Source of the DNA: Anopheles merus
Lineage: Eukaryota; Arthropoda; Insecta; Diptera; Culicidae
Length of the DNA stretch: 64,000 nt
NCBI RefSeq assembly: GCF_017562075.2
Contig: NC_054083.1
Coordinates: 1,790,501-1,854,500, forward strand
Reading direction: 5' to 3'
The translations under genes were made by a program, and so were the position numbers. The notes beneath the pieces were generated by a model. The model did not search any database, was not told the origin of the DNA, and was given only the letters and a program-made list of their open reading frames with translations. Shown one piece after another: positions 9,858 through 20,014 of this stretch. Each line of letters begins with the position of its first letter. The first letter of the stretch is position 1.

Positions 9858-10969
9858 ACCACACTCTACATAATATGATATCAGAATATTATCATAAAGG
9901 ATATGTTCGAAAATTGGATTCAAATGAAATCTCCGAAGTAAAATGGTTTTTACCTATCTTCCCTATTAAAAATCCCAACAAACCAGGAAAGATAAGAATT
10001 GTTTGGGACGCAGCAGCGAAGTCTTCGCATGGCCTATCGTTGAATTGTATGTTATTGCAAGGACCGGATCTTTTATGTTCTCTATTGAACATATTATTAT
10101 GCTTTCGTTTGGGTAAAATTGCGATCGCAGGTGACATTCGTGAAATGTTTCACCAGATAAGCATGCGTAGAGAGGATCAAATGTATCAATGTTTTTATTG
10201 GACAGAACAAGATGGAGAACTTGCCGTGTATGCTATGACCGTGTTGACCTTTGGTGCATGTTGTTCACCTTGCACTGCCCAGTTCGTGAAAAATCGGAAC
10301 GCGGAACGTTTTCAAACTACTCACCCCAAAGCATATGAAGCTATCGTTCATTTTCATTACGTTGATGATCTGCTTGTGAGTGTTGAAACAGAAAGTGAAG
10401 CCTTACAATTGATAAACGACGTAAAAACTGTTCACAGTGCTGGAGGATTTGAAATGCGCAATTGGATAAGCAACTGTAAATCCGTTGAGGCGTATGTTAA
10501 TGGAAGTGTTTCTACCGAAAAATGTATGAACTTTTCATCAAAAAGTCACGTAGAAAAAGTTCTAGGCATGTGGTGGGACACTGCCCTAGACGTGCTGACG
10601 TATAAAGTGTGGTGGCATCGTTATGATACATCATTGTTAACGGGAAATCGATCACCAACTAAACGAGAAATGCTACAAGTCCTTATGTCCATATTCGACC
10701 CTCTCGGGCTAGTTGCACATTTTTTAGGATACCTCAAGGTGGTCTTACAGGATGTTTGGCGCTCAAGAGTTGATTGGGATGAACCAGTACATATTGAAGA
10801 ATTGAAGAAGTGGATGATATGGATAAAACTTCTACCACAAATCGAACAAGTAAAAATAACCCGATGCTATTCCCAGCAATATTCCATCAATGATGCTGAA
10901 GATGTTCAACTACATACATTCGTAGATGCTGGAGGGAGCGGAATGGCGGCCATTGTCTTTCTGAGTCTG
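9858..10969 (+). pseudogene. BEL/Pao pol: RT plus start of RNase H, truncated
   Basis: The RT core is in order: KWFLPIFPIKN, RIVWDAA, GDIREMFHQI, TVLTFGACCSP and YVDD at 10358-10369, then the MRNWISNC and FDPLGLVAHF connection blocks. The RNase H domain begins at HTFVDAGGSGMAAIVF and is cut at 10969 by the foldback repeat. Integrase and the 3' LTR are missing. The ATG-started frame from 9815 includes 14 codons of MITE end. It is not a functional pol because both ends are broken. Confidence 0.92.
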
Positions 10970-11695
10970 TCTCGCGAAAACTGTACTCATTCAAACCGTG
11001 AAAAAGAAAAGAAATAAAGAAAACATTTAACAACAACAACAAATCTCCGACAAAGCGTCGCGCTGTACTGGTGGTTTTGTACGCGTAGGAGGGGGAACAC
11101 ACGAAGCGATGGTTCGATGCTGTAGTGTAGGTGAGACAACACGATGTGACGAGCAGCTCCAAGTTGTTGAGCTCGCTGAAAGAAGACACACACATTCACA
11201 GACGGCTCGTCAAAGCACGGTATTTGTATTGGTGCTAGTGAAGCGCGCGTGTAAAACAGAATGCGAACTCTCATCGCAGCGTGTTTCTCCTTGCTTCCTC
11301 AAGCTTTCTCATACCCCTCGGCTTGAATCACTCAAAATTTGGGGTCTCATTGTTTGCGTGGCACGCAAACAATGAGACCCCAAATTTTGAGTTATTCAGA
11401 CCTAGCCACGCAAACAATGAGACCCCAAATTTTGAGTTATTCAGACCTAGGGATATGAGGAAGCTTGAGGAAGCAAGCCACGCAAACAATGAGACCCCAA
11501 ATTTTGAGTGATTCAAAGGCCGAAGGGTATGAGGAAGCTTGAGGAAGCAAGGAGAAACGCGCTGCGATGAGAGATCGCTTTCTGTTTTACACGCGCGCTT
11601 AACTAATACTAATACAAATACCGTGCTTTGACGAGCCGTCTGTGAATCTGTGTGTCTTCTTTCAGCGAGCTCAACAACTTGGAGCTGCTCGTCAC
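10970..11695. repeat. Second copy of the foldback core, truncated
   Basis: This segment matches the core at 4959-5859 from TCTCGCGAAAACTG, but in the reverse orientation of the central repeats: one copy of the CTCAAAATTTGGGGTCTC segment, then three inverted copies. It ends abruptly at about 11695 inside the GCTGCTCGTCACA stretch. It terminates the BEL pol at its left end. The presence of a copy at the outer edge of the right arm suggests a matching copy beyond the left window edge. Confidence 0.8.
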
Positions 11696-11787
11696 ATTCC
11701 CAACAGAAAAAGCCGAAGTCGCTCGAAGGAAATAAGGTTCGAGATGGGTTCGAGGGAGCTTATCGCTCGAACCCTTGCTCGACGCCC

Positions 11788-14071
11788 AAGTAGCAGAGCC
11801 GAAGTTTTTCAGAGATTTTTTTGTGTGCCAAAGCGAGATGCCTTGTATTCTCTCTCTAGATTTTGGACAGCGAACCGCCGCGCGTGTAGAGGTGTGTGCG
11901 TGGGACGAAACATGATGGATGAAAAACGCGAGGAGCGGGGTCTGAAGTCTTTCGTTGGTCACACACACATGCATCTACCGTTGGATTGCGTTGAACCGAG
12001 TCTACCCATCTCTCTCGTTCTACCATGATTTTTTCTGTTATCGCACTCATCCGGGTGTTAGGCAATCTCAGTCTATCCAGAACTTTCGTTGTGGAAGGAT
12101 GTGCGGGAGTGATGTGCGATTTCTTGTGTCCCCTACTTTCCTTGTTTACGTTTTGCGCAGTGTTGCTTCTTATTCCGTTGTGGGATGATTTATCCTAGCT
12201 AACTTGTTGAGGTAAGTTTCTTGATCTCATATGTGCTTCAATGTACTAATTCAACTAATGCTTATCGTCTTCAAAGTTACAGGTGCATGTGCCATTCATC
12301 AACGCCTACGTGTTGGCATCATCAACAATCTTCAAAGTGGGTGACGGAAAGAAATTGTTTTCCAGTTTTAAAATATTAAGGTAAGTGTTGCTCTCATGAT
12401 ATACGCAAAACTATCCAAAGTAATACGTACTACATACATTAATTATTGGTTCATTTTTATTGACAGCGTTCAGCACAACTCAGCCACAAAACAACGCACT
12501 GGATTACGCTAAGAACCTGTCGAAACGCGCGCAGCCCCCGGGAGCGGTAGGAGAAAGGAAGAACGAGAGGAGCAAAAACTAAAGCCAGCGCGCAGCTCTG
12601 ATGGTACCCCGGACGCGGTAAGGAGAAAAAAGATCGAGAGGAGGAAGAACGGTAAATTTTAAAGGGGGAGACCGTTCTGCCGTCTACAAAGTGTGAGTAT
12701 GGCAAAGCACGTGTTGGAACGGAGAGAAAATGTGTGGAATAAACTGCATGCGAATGTGTGTATACACCAAATGTAAACATGTGTGCCTCATCATTTCTAT
12801 ACGCAATCCGAAAAGGGGGTGGAGCAAACACATTGGTATGCGTGAGGTGCATAAAAAATCAGAGCGTGATAGTATGTGTGAACGCGATCGTTCGGGTGGA
12901 AGGTGTCTATCCCAAGGACGAAAAAAGCGACGGCGGCCTGTGTAATCTGAGCTCTCTACAAAGCTCTCCACGAAGCTCTAGTTTGCAGGCTTGTCGAGAG
13001 CTTCGCCACAGGCGCCCGAACCATCCGTCACGCACACATCTAAACGTTTTGGTTTCGTCAGCCACTCACGCATACCAATGTGTTTGCTCTACCCCCTTTT
13101 TCGGATTGCTTATAGGAATGATGAGGCTGTTCACATTTGCTTTATGCACACATTCGCATGCTGTTTATTGAATAGTATCTCTCTCCCTTCCCACATGTGT
13201 TTTGTCATACTCCCGCTGTGTAGACGGCAGAACGCTTTCCCCCTTCCAAATTTACCGTTCTTCCTCCTCTCGTTCTTCCTTCCTCCTACCGCGCTCGGGG
13301 TACCATCCGTGCGGCGCGTGTTCAGCTGGCTTCAGTTTAGTGATGACGTCATGAACAGGAGCTGCGCGTGTTGAACCGGCTTCTGTTGAGTAATGACGTC
13401 CTCACCGGGAGCTCAATGAAGCAATAATGAATGTAAGTAGTATGTATTACTATGGAGAGTTTTGCGCATAGGATTAGATCAAAACTTACCTTAATATTTT
13501 AAAAATGGAAAACGTTTTCTTTGCGTCGCTCACTTTGAAGATTGTATACGAGGCTAGCAGTTGATAAATAGCGCACACATCTGTAACTTTTTAGACGCCA
13601 AGGGTTAGTTGAATGAACCTGCAAAAGCACACAGCAAGAAACTTACCTCAACAATTTGCTAGGATAAATCATTCCATAACTGAGGAAGATGGAACACGTC
13701 ACAAAACGTAAAGAGCAAAGTACGTCGCACAAGAAATCGCACCTCACTTCAGTACATCCTTCCATAGGGAAAGTTCTGGACAGACTGAGGATGCCTCACA
13801 CTCGGATGAGAGCGATAGCAGAAAATCATGGTTGATCGAGAGAGATGGGTAGACTCGGTCCAGCGATATCCGCTGGTAAATGCATGTGTGTGTGTATGAC
13901 GAACGAAAGACTTCAAACTCCGCTTCCCCAGTATTTCATCCATAGTTTTTCGTCACACGCACACACCTCTACACGGGCGGCGGTTTGCCGTCCAAAATCT
14001 AGAGAGAGAAGACAGGGCCTCTCGCTTTGGCACTCAGCAAAATCTCTCAACAACTTCGGCTCTGCTACTTG
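11788..14071. mobile_element. Long-TIR (foldback) element, diverged arms
   Basis: CAAGTAGCAGAGCCGAAG at 11788 is mirrored by its complement ending at 14071. Arms of about 1.1 kb can be followed inward; for example 12188-12225 mirrors about 13640-13680, and 12790-12850 mirrors about 13055-13110. The axis is near 12960-13010. Arm identity is visibly lower than in palindrome 1, with many substitutions and indels, so it is older. No transposase frame was recognised. Related CTTCGGCTTTGC-like motifs recur outside the right end at 14265-14400. The left flank 11696-11787 has related motifs but nothing else. Confidence 0.7.
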
Positions 14072-15098
14072 AGGAGTGCGAGTGAGCTGGGTGAAGTCAA
14101 AAACACGAAGTGTGGAGGAGAATTCTCTTCGTGTGCCAAGAGAGAATTGACTAACACCCTGATGAGCGAGAACGCAACAAACGTTGTGGAATGTAGAAAT
14201 GGGATAGGAATAGTGAGCGAACGCAGTTTGTGGACATGAGGGGGTTGAAACTGGGAGAAACAGGCTTCGGTTGCTACTTGGGTACTGCAAGTGGGTACAT
14301 ATGTGTACGAGACGATCCCATACAAAACTTCGGCTTTTTGCGGACTGGGCGTTGAGCGGAAGCGGTGGCTCGAACCTTCCCAGCTAGCAAAGCCGAAGGC
14401 CTTTGTATGGGAGCCATCGCGCTGATCAAGGCTCACTTTTTCGCGCGCATAAAGCAAAATGTGCGCGAAGGCGAAAAAAAACCCGAAAGCACTTCGTGTC
14501 CTCTCTCGTGTTTCTAGTTTTATTCTCTCTCGCATGTCATCACTCTCTCCCAGTTTTTCGGATTGAAATGAGAATTCACTCTCTTGATTTTAGGATCGCT
14601 CTCTCCAGGGGAAAAAGCTAGCATGCTCTCTCGCTCTAACAAATGATATTCTGTTAGGTAAAGCGGAAAAGCATGTTAACCATCTCTTTATTAGTATCGA
14701 CGATGCCTTCGATCTCTTTCACACCACGCCGTCAAATCAACATGCTCTCCTCCTCTTTCAACCTAGCTCTGTCAGAGCCATACTCGGTTGGACAGAGCAA
14801 GAAAGCATATGGATAATCTTGCATGGGGGCTTGATGTGCCTTTTGTTTTGCTGTTGCTGGTTCACGAGAAATCTATACCGGTGTTTTCGCTGAGCGTCCC
14901 TGGACAAGTTGTGATTTGGTTTGGCTGTGGAAGAAAATGATAATACAAAAATCTGAATTATTAAAACAGCGACAATTGTTGGTAAAGCATATGATCTAAT
15001 ATGAAGAAGTTTTATAACACGGTAAGTAATCGAAGCACGCAATTTATGTGACGGTAGAAATCAAAACAACAAGTAATGCGTTATGTTTCTGTTTTAGC
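14072..15098. other. No gene recognised; repeat-motif flank
   Basis: Up to about 14400 this stretch carries further copies of the CTTCGGCTTTGCTA-like motif in both orientations, which may belong to a related or nested element. The rest is AT-rich with CT-rich patches. A possible splice acceptor (TTCTGTTTTAG) ends at 15098. I see no coding signal. Confidence 0.5.
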
Positions 15099-15361
15099 CA
15101 AACAAATTGCTGAGTCAAGCCAGCAACCGCACAATAACGACAAATGTATACGGACCAACATCATTTATATCAGTGCCAGCGAATGGCATTGATCCGGTGG
15201 TATTGCCACCGTTGTCAGTGCCAGTATCATCCGGAGTGGCTTGTCCACCCGTTAAGCTGACTGCGCCACTGCCACCTCCGCGTCCTTCATCCGTTCACAC
15301 AGTGGAATATGTTGATAATGTGGTGCTGCCGCCGTTGCACATTGGGCAAACGCCTGTATAA
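15099..15361 (+). CDS. Proline/serine-rich ORF, possible terminal exon
   Basis: The frame of 87 codons follows a good acceptor (TTCTGTTTTAG) and ends at TAA. It contains the phrases SSGVACPPVKLTAPLPPPRP and SSVHTVEYVDNVVLPP. It is related to the 37-residue repeats at 16535-16871, so a single coding repeat has been copied or the two ORFs are exons of one gene. No known domain was seen. It could be coding in a transposon, or a chance open minisatellite. Confidence 0.35.
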
Positions 15362-16057
15362 AAATCGAAAAACCAACTTCATCGCAGGTTAACACCGTAA
15401 TCATTTTCTTAAAATAGATACTTAAACTTAGTTAAAACCAAAATATTTCACGTTTTTATCTTAAACTTATTGAGATATAGGCCATCAAAGTGTAAACTTT
15501 GTGTTTTTTGTCCCAAATTTGAGCTATTTTTCGACCGAACATAAACCATCATATTTTAGTATATGAGTGTTAGATTTTGATAATTAATGTGTCATTGGAA
15601 AGGGTTTTTGTCATACTTTGATGTCATGTCTGAAAATATTGCAAAAACTTGTTTTTAAAGTTCATTAATGATTGAAAACCAAATATCACTGCCGAATTTT
15701 TGAATATTTTCATTTTGGAGAGTGAATTTTTTTATGATTCGACTCGATTTCACTCGTGTGTCGTATATCATCGGAAAGATCAACATTTTTCCTACGTTTT
15801 GACGTTGAAATTAGCTGCGACCATCCGCGACCCCGAAAATTATTGAACTTTTTCTTGAAAATAGCGCGGGCGATTTTGACGTGTTGTTGTATGAGCCATA
15901 CACCACAAGTATCGAACTACCTGTCATAAACGGGCATTTGAAACAAACAGGCATAATAAACAAAGCTGAACAGAGAAAAACAGTTTGAAAAAGGTCGTAA
16001 AATAGGAATAATCTCTTTTCAAAACTAACCATGAAAAAATCGGCTTTTTTAGCGCGT
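15362..16057. other. AT-rich intergenic stretch, nothing recognised
   Basis: There is no convincing frame, tRNA or inverted repeat. It separates the two proline-rich ORFs. The SINE target duplication begins at 16058. Confidence 0.5.
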
Positions 16058-16070
16058 AATACTCAAATAG

Positions 16071-16276
16071 GCCGGTCTGGTGGTACAGTCGTCAACTCGT
16101 ACGACTTAACAACATGCCCGTCATGGGTTCAAGTCCCGAATAGACCGTGCCCCCATACGTAGGACTGACTATCCTGCTATGGTAATAAAAAGTCACTGAA
16201 AGCCAATCTCACTTCACTAGTGGGTACAGGCAGGCCTTGACCGACAGCGGTTGTTGTGCCAAAGAAGAAGAAGAAG
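16071..16276 (+). mobile_element. tRNA-derived SINE with AAG tail
   Basis: The tRNA-like head starts GCCGGTCTGGTGGTACAG and has a box-B-like GGTTCAAGTCCC at about 16127. A tRNA-unrelated body (CACTTCACTAGTGGG) and an (AAG)n tail follow. AATACTCAAA is repeated at 16058 and 16277, giving a target duplication. At about 206 bp it resembles the SINE200 type of anopheline mosquitoes; family naming is inference. Further copies are at 18484, 33740, 36563 and 43950. Confidence 0.88.
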
Positions 16277-16513
16277 AATACTCAAAAATCGTTTTTAGTA
16301 ACGAACTTACTCCGCCTTTGTTTTATTTCTTAACAATAATTGTTGATGCTGTTAAGTACTACACAATAATTTAATGTTGTGAGCGATAACTATTAATGTT
16401 TTTCGCTGTCTTGACGATTTTAGTACAGGACTGCTCTGTGTAGTAAGAGCAATGTTATTGAATGAAGAAAAACTGCAATAGCACGAGGAATTGATTTTCA
16501 TCCCGGCGTTTGT

Positions 16514-16948
16514 ATGGCCGTTGCCCACTGTGCGTTGGTGCCACTATCATCCGGAGTGGCTGATCCATCCGTGAACCCAGCAGAGTCGCTTCCACCACCG
16601 CGCCCTTCATCCGTTCACACAGTGAATACTGTGGTGCTGCCGCCGTTGGTGCTACCATCATCCGGAGTGGCTGGTCCATCCGTGAACCCAGCAGCGTCGC
16701 TTCAACCACCGCGCCCTTCATCCGTTCACAAAGTGAATACTGTGGTGCTGCCGCGGTTGGTGCCACTATCATCCGGAGTGGCTGGTCCATCCGTGAACCC
16801 AGCAGCGTCGCTTCCACCACCGCGCCCTTCATCCGTTCACACAGTGGAATGTGTTGATACTATGGTGCTGCCAAGTACAGCAAAAAACAGGGATGAAAAA
16901 AGTACTTATGCATCAAAGTCCCCACCAAGAAAAGCCAAACGAACATGA
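16514..16948 (+). CDS. Proline-rich repeat ORF (3 x 37 residues)
   Basis: This is a 144-residue frame. Three near-identical 37-residue repeats (VPLSSGVAGPSVNP, then SLPPPRPSSVHTV, then NTVVLPPL) are followed by a basic C-terminus ending SPPRKAKRT. The 111-bp unit is a multiple of three and differences keep the frame open, which suggests selection or youth. The start codon is uncertain because the frame upstream is short. No domain was recognised. It may belong to the same element as the transposase gene on the other strand. Confidence 0.4.
   Translation: MAVAHCALVPLSSGVADPSVNPAESLPPPRPSSVHTVNTVVLPPLVLPSSGVAGPSVNPAASLQPPRPSSVHKVNTVVLPRLVPLSSGVAGPSVNPAASLPPPRPSSVHTVECVDTMVLPSTAKNRDEKSTYASKSPPRKAKRT
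16535..16871 (+). repeat. Coding minisatellite, 111-bp unit
   Basis: There are three tandem units at 16535-16645, 16646-16756 and 16757-16871, each with CATCCGGAGTGGCT and CCTTCATCCGTTCACA. A single diverged unit is at about 15215-15345. The unit length conserves the reading frame. Confidence 0.85.
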
Positions 16949-17213
16949 AACAAACCAGCGCCATCACCATCTGTTGCGAATGTAGGTTCTTCAGCATCCG
17001 CTGTTCTTTACTGTTCGACAAATCCACTACCTGGTTTACCCGACATGTCGGGTATGAAATCAAATGATGAAATTTACAGTTCCCATATACGATATATTAT
17101 AATGAAATAATGTGATGATTAGAGTACAAAATAGTGAATAAATTGTTTGATGCACTTGACAGACATAAACTATTTGCTACATATAATTTATAATTTACAC
17201 ATGCTTACTTTTT

Positions 17214-17519
17214 TTACTCCATCGGTGAATCGCTGTATACCTTTGGCAGGGTGTGAATTAGCTGGGTAAAATGTGTTCGCCCGTTTTCACCAAGTGGAAT
17301 TGCAACTAGTTCATAGAAAATTTTGCTCGGGTTTATATTAATTGTGGCTGTTGATGAGTCTTTAACGTTACATTCAAATGTATGCAAATATTTTGAAGAA
17401 ACGGGGAAATTGTAAGTTGCCTTATTACGGCCCATGAATTTCTTTCCAGTTATTACAACAGAAGAAGTTACCTTCGCTGCCGAACAAAACTGAATAACTT
17501 CGTACTCTGTTGAAAGAAA
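17214..17519 (-). pseudogene. Transposase C-terminal continuation after in-frame TGA
   Basis: The frame of the transposase exon continues in the same phase after the TGA at 17520-17522. It reads FLSTEYEVIQFCSAAKV, VVITGKKFMGRNKATYNFP and GENGRTHFTQLIHTLPK to a natural-looking end. This suggests that the TGA is a nonsense mutation, or less likely that a very short intron is present. Confidence 0.5.
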
Positions 17520-20014
17520 TCATCCATCTCTATTACCTTTCTTCAAACTATAATCATTCATTTGTAATGTAACGTTATCTCCGTGGCCTTCGATTTCATA
17601 CAAAATTTTCATTGGTTCTGAAGCATAAAAATTGTCTAATTCGGACAGCCGATTAATTACATGCTCCAGATTTTTCCAACCACTTCTTAGCATGTTCTTC
17701 ATTACCTGAAGAGCATTTTCAAAAATGTATGCTGACAATGTGCTGAGAGGGCCAAATTGCCTTACCCCTGCAGTAACATGTAGCAGGTTGTGAATATTGC
17801 TACTCACGTAACCCTCTCCGTAAATCTGGGCATAGTCGGTAACAAATTGTTGAAGAAATGTATCAGCAGTCTCCCATTGTCTTTTATAAGTGTTAGAAGA
17901 AAGAAATTTAACTGCGCAATGGAAAAGCATGAAGTGGCTATATGCATCATCACTAATTCTACCTTTCAAAATGATAGGGGCAGCATAATGCAAAAAGGAA
18001 CTATACTCAGAGCCCTTCCAAAACTTTAAATCGTCCAACCCGCATAGCTTGCGATGGATCTCCGATGGTAAAACTATGCGTCTCAGCTCCGAAGATATTT
18101 CTTCTCTTACTTTATCAGACCACTTCTCAGCTCCCCACAAACCGTAATTCCACCCGTGCAGTAATTTTCGCTCAACACCAAGATGCATTAAATGTAGCTC
18201 TTCGGCGATAATAATTTGCTTTATCATATCCAAGCCATGTATATGAAGTAGTGGCGTTAGTTCCTTCTGGTGTTCTTTATAGTTACGCCTACGGAAATCC
18301 AAATCATTTCTTAGAGGAGCTTTGGTATCCGGGAAGCACATAGTCCGTGATATAGGATGGTGATAACCAACAACAGTGCATTTAAGACACCCATGTTTGC
18401 CATTGTGTGCTATAACGCCTTAAAAGAAAGTATAAAAATCATTAGTTTTAAATTACACGAATTTATGCTTTACTAAACCATGTTCTTCTTCTTTGGCTCA
18501 ACAACCGTTGTCGGTCAAGGCCTGCCTGTACCACTAGTGGGCTTTGGCTTTCAGTGACTAATTGATTTCCCCCCATAGCAGGATAGTCAATCCTACGAAT
18601 GGCGGCACGGTCTATTTGGGGATCGAACCCATGACGGGCTGTTATTGTTAATTAAACGATTAACGTTAATCGATTATAAACAACCTGGCTTTATCCTGAC
18701 CTACTAGCTTAACTTAAGTGACGAATAGATTAGATTAGTTTATATTTTGTAGCCCCTCCCGTGTAAAGCAATATAGAAGAAAACGTTCTAAGGAGCGTTA
18801 AAAAAGATAAAACCTGAAACAATTTTTCCACCTTTATATTGATCCCTTTGCCCCCCCCCCCTCCACCTTTACACAAGCCTCTACATTGGTCCCTATTTCT
18901 TTATTTCTTAATTTATTTTAAGACAACACATTACATTTGCATCTTTATAGACCCCTTATATTGTTTTGTTTTTGTTTTACCTTTAATGAATGATCGTGCC
19001 GGTGAATCAGCAATGATGGCACGTACTTTTATTTTGACCGTTGTGTCATTATTGCCCACTGCAATACCTTTATCAATAACATTATTCAATTTATCTACTA
19101 ATGGCCGAAGGTACTGCTCGAGCGAATCTGGTTTTTTCGATCCACAAAATATAGCCACAGTCATCGGTTTGACGCTTGGCATCTTATGGATACTGGCCAG
19201 TATAGGCCAAAAAGATGTGCGGCCGCTTTTATGTAACGGTATGCCATCTATTGAAATATTGATTTCCAGTTCAGCATCAGGTGCTACCTGGTGGTTCCTA
19301 AACAAAAAAAAACTGATATATTGATGGAAAAGTACATGGGAATGTAACAACAACAAAATATCTTTATCATACAGATTTGAAAGATTCACTCCTGCAAAAC
19401 TTCTTGTATAATAATTTTTCGTTAATGAATTATGATTTATTACAACAACTGAAAACAAGCAGAAGGCAATCTAATCTAATACAGACAACAATCTAATAAA
19501 GTTCGTATATAGTTTGCAATAGTAAAATAAGCAACAAGTGATGAAATAGACAATCGCTAATAAAATTTCGAATGTCATACCATTGTATTTATCTAGTACT
19601 GTAAATTTGCGATCGTTTTTATCGCAGTGTCATGGGGTCTAACATTATTTAGCTTATTTCTACAATCTTACCTTAATCTTTGTTGAAGGCACTTTCCCAA
19701 ACCGTTGTACCAATATTGGCCCCCAGCGACGTTCATAATATTTTTTGGTGCCGTGTTTGTCTTCAACAATGTCCGTGCATCTTTCGGTAGCCGTATATCC
19801 GCCCGTTCTCGCATTATGTGCAACAATAAATTTAATGTTGAATGAGGCACATTGCACTTTAACGCCCAGTACCGAATACAGTCATCCAAAGTATGAGCGT
19901 GGACATTAAACCCCGCTGTTATTAGCGGTTCGTTATTGTCCTCCTCGCTTGACCCGTCATCGGACGAAGCTGAAGATTCTCCCTCTAGAACTTCTTCGAC
20001 TAGCGGGTCAATAG
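17520..20014 (-). CDS. Tnp2/DUF4218-like (CACTA-type) transposase, 3 exons seen
   Basis: Minus-strand exons are 20014-19672, 19297-18981 and 18418-17520, with GT-AG borders and phases that join cleanly. Exon 1 has an acidic linker and the block WALKCNVPHSTLNLLLHIMR with LPKDARTLLKTN. Exon 2 has ISIDGIPLHKSGRTSFWPIL, then FCGSKKPDSLEQYLRPLVD and IIADSPARSFIKG, as in Tnp2-family (Transposase_21) proteins. Exon 3 has the paired cysteines GCLKC and a DUF4218-like block with LYCHL-type residues VSSNIHNLLHVTAGVRQFGP. The N-terminus must lie further upstream, since the exon at 20014 begins mid-codon after an acceptor. A SINE sits in intron 2. The enzyme would cut and join DNA at its element ends; the in-frame TGA at 17520 may make it a relic. 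Family assignment is from pattern alone. Confidence 0.65.
18484..18645 (-). mobile_element. 5'-truncated tRNA-derived SINE
   Basis: This is a minus-strand copy of the SINE at 16071, with tail TTCTTCTTC at its left end and a box-B-like GATCGAACCCATGACGGG near 18630. Most of the tRNA head is missing. It lies inside intron 18419-18980 of the transposase gene, so it does not break the coding sequence. Confidence 0.8.

Larger units (their letters stand above)
1..10817. repeat. Giant inverted repeat (palindrome 1), left end off-window
   Basis: Position x on the plus strand matches the complement of position 10818 minus x over most of 1-5320 and 5500-10817. The gag ORF is at 1508-4066 (minus) and 6752-9310 (plus), the LTR at 4158-4399 and 6419-6660, and the MITE at 964-1632 and 9186-9854, all with the same coordinate sum. 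I saw only scattered single-base differences, including three residue changes in the 852-residue gag ORF and one new stop in the right LINE copy. The arms are therefore well above 99 percent identical. The axis lies in an asymmetric spacer at about 5325-5500. The left arm runs off the window, so its full length is unknown. It may be a real palindrome or a fold-back assembly artefact; the few differences argue mildly for two real copies. Confidence 0.95.

Noticed and set aside
12457..14535. Several 120-156-residue ORFs in the long-TIR element
   Set aside because: Their mirrored partners in the other arm are broken, there is no recognisable domain, and low-complexity stretches dominate.
16084..16150. 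Possible functional tRNA gene
   Set aside because: The box-A and box-B-like motifs belong to a SINE head, the cloverleaf is poor, and copies with AAG tails and target duplications recur.
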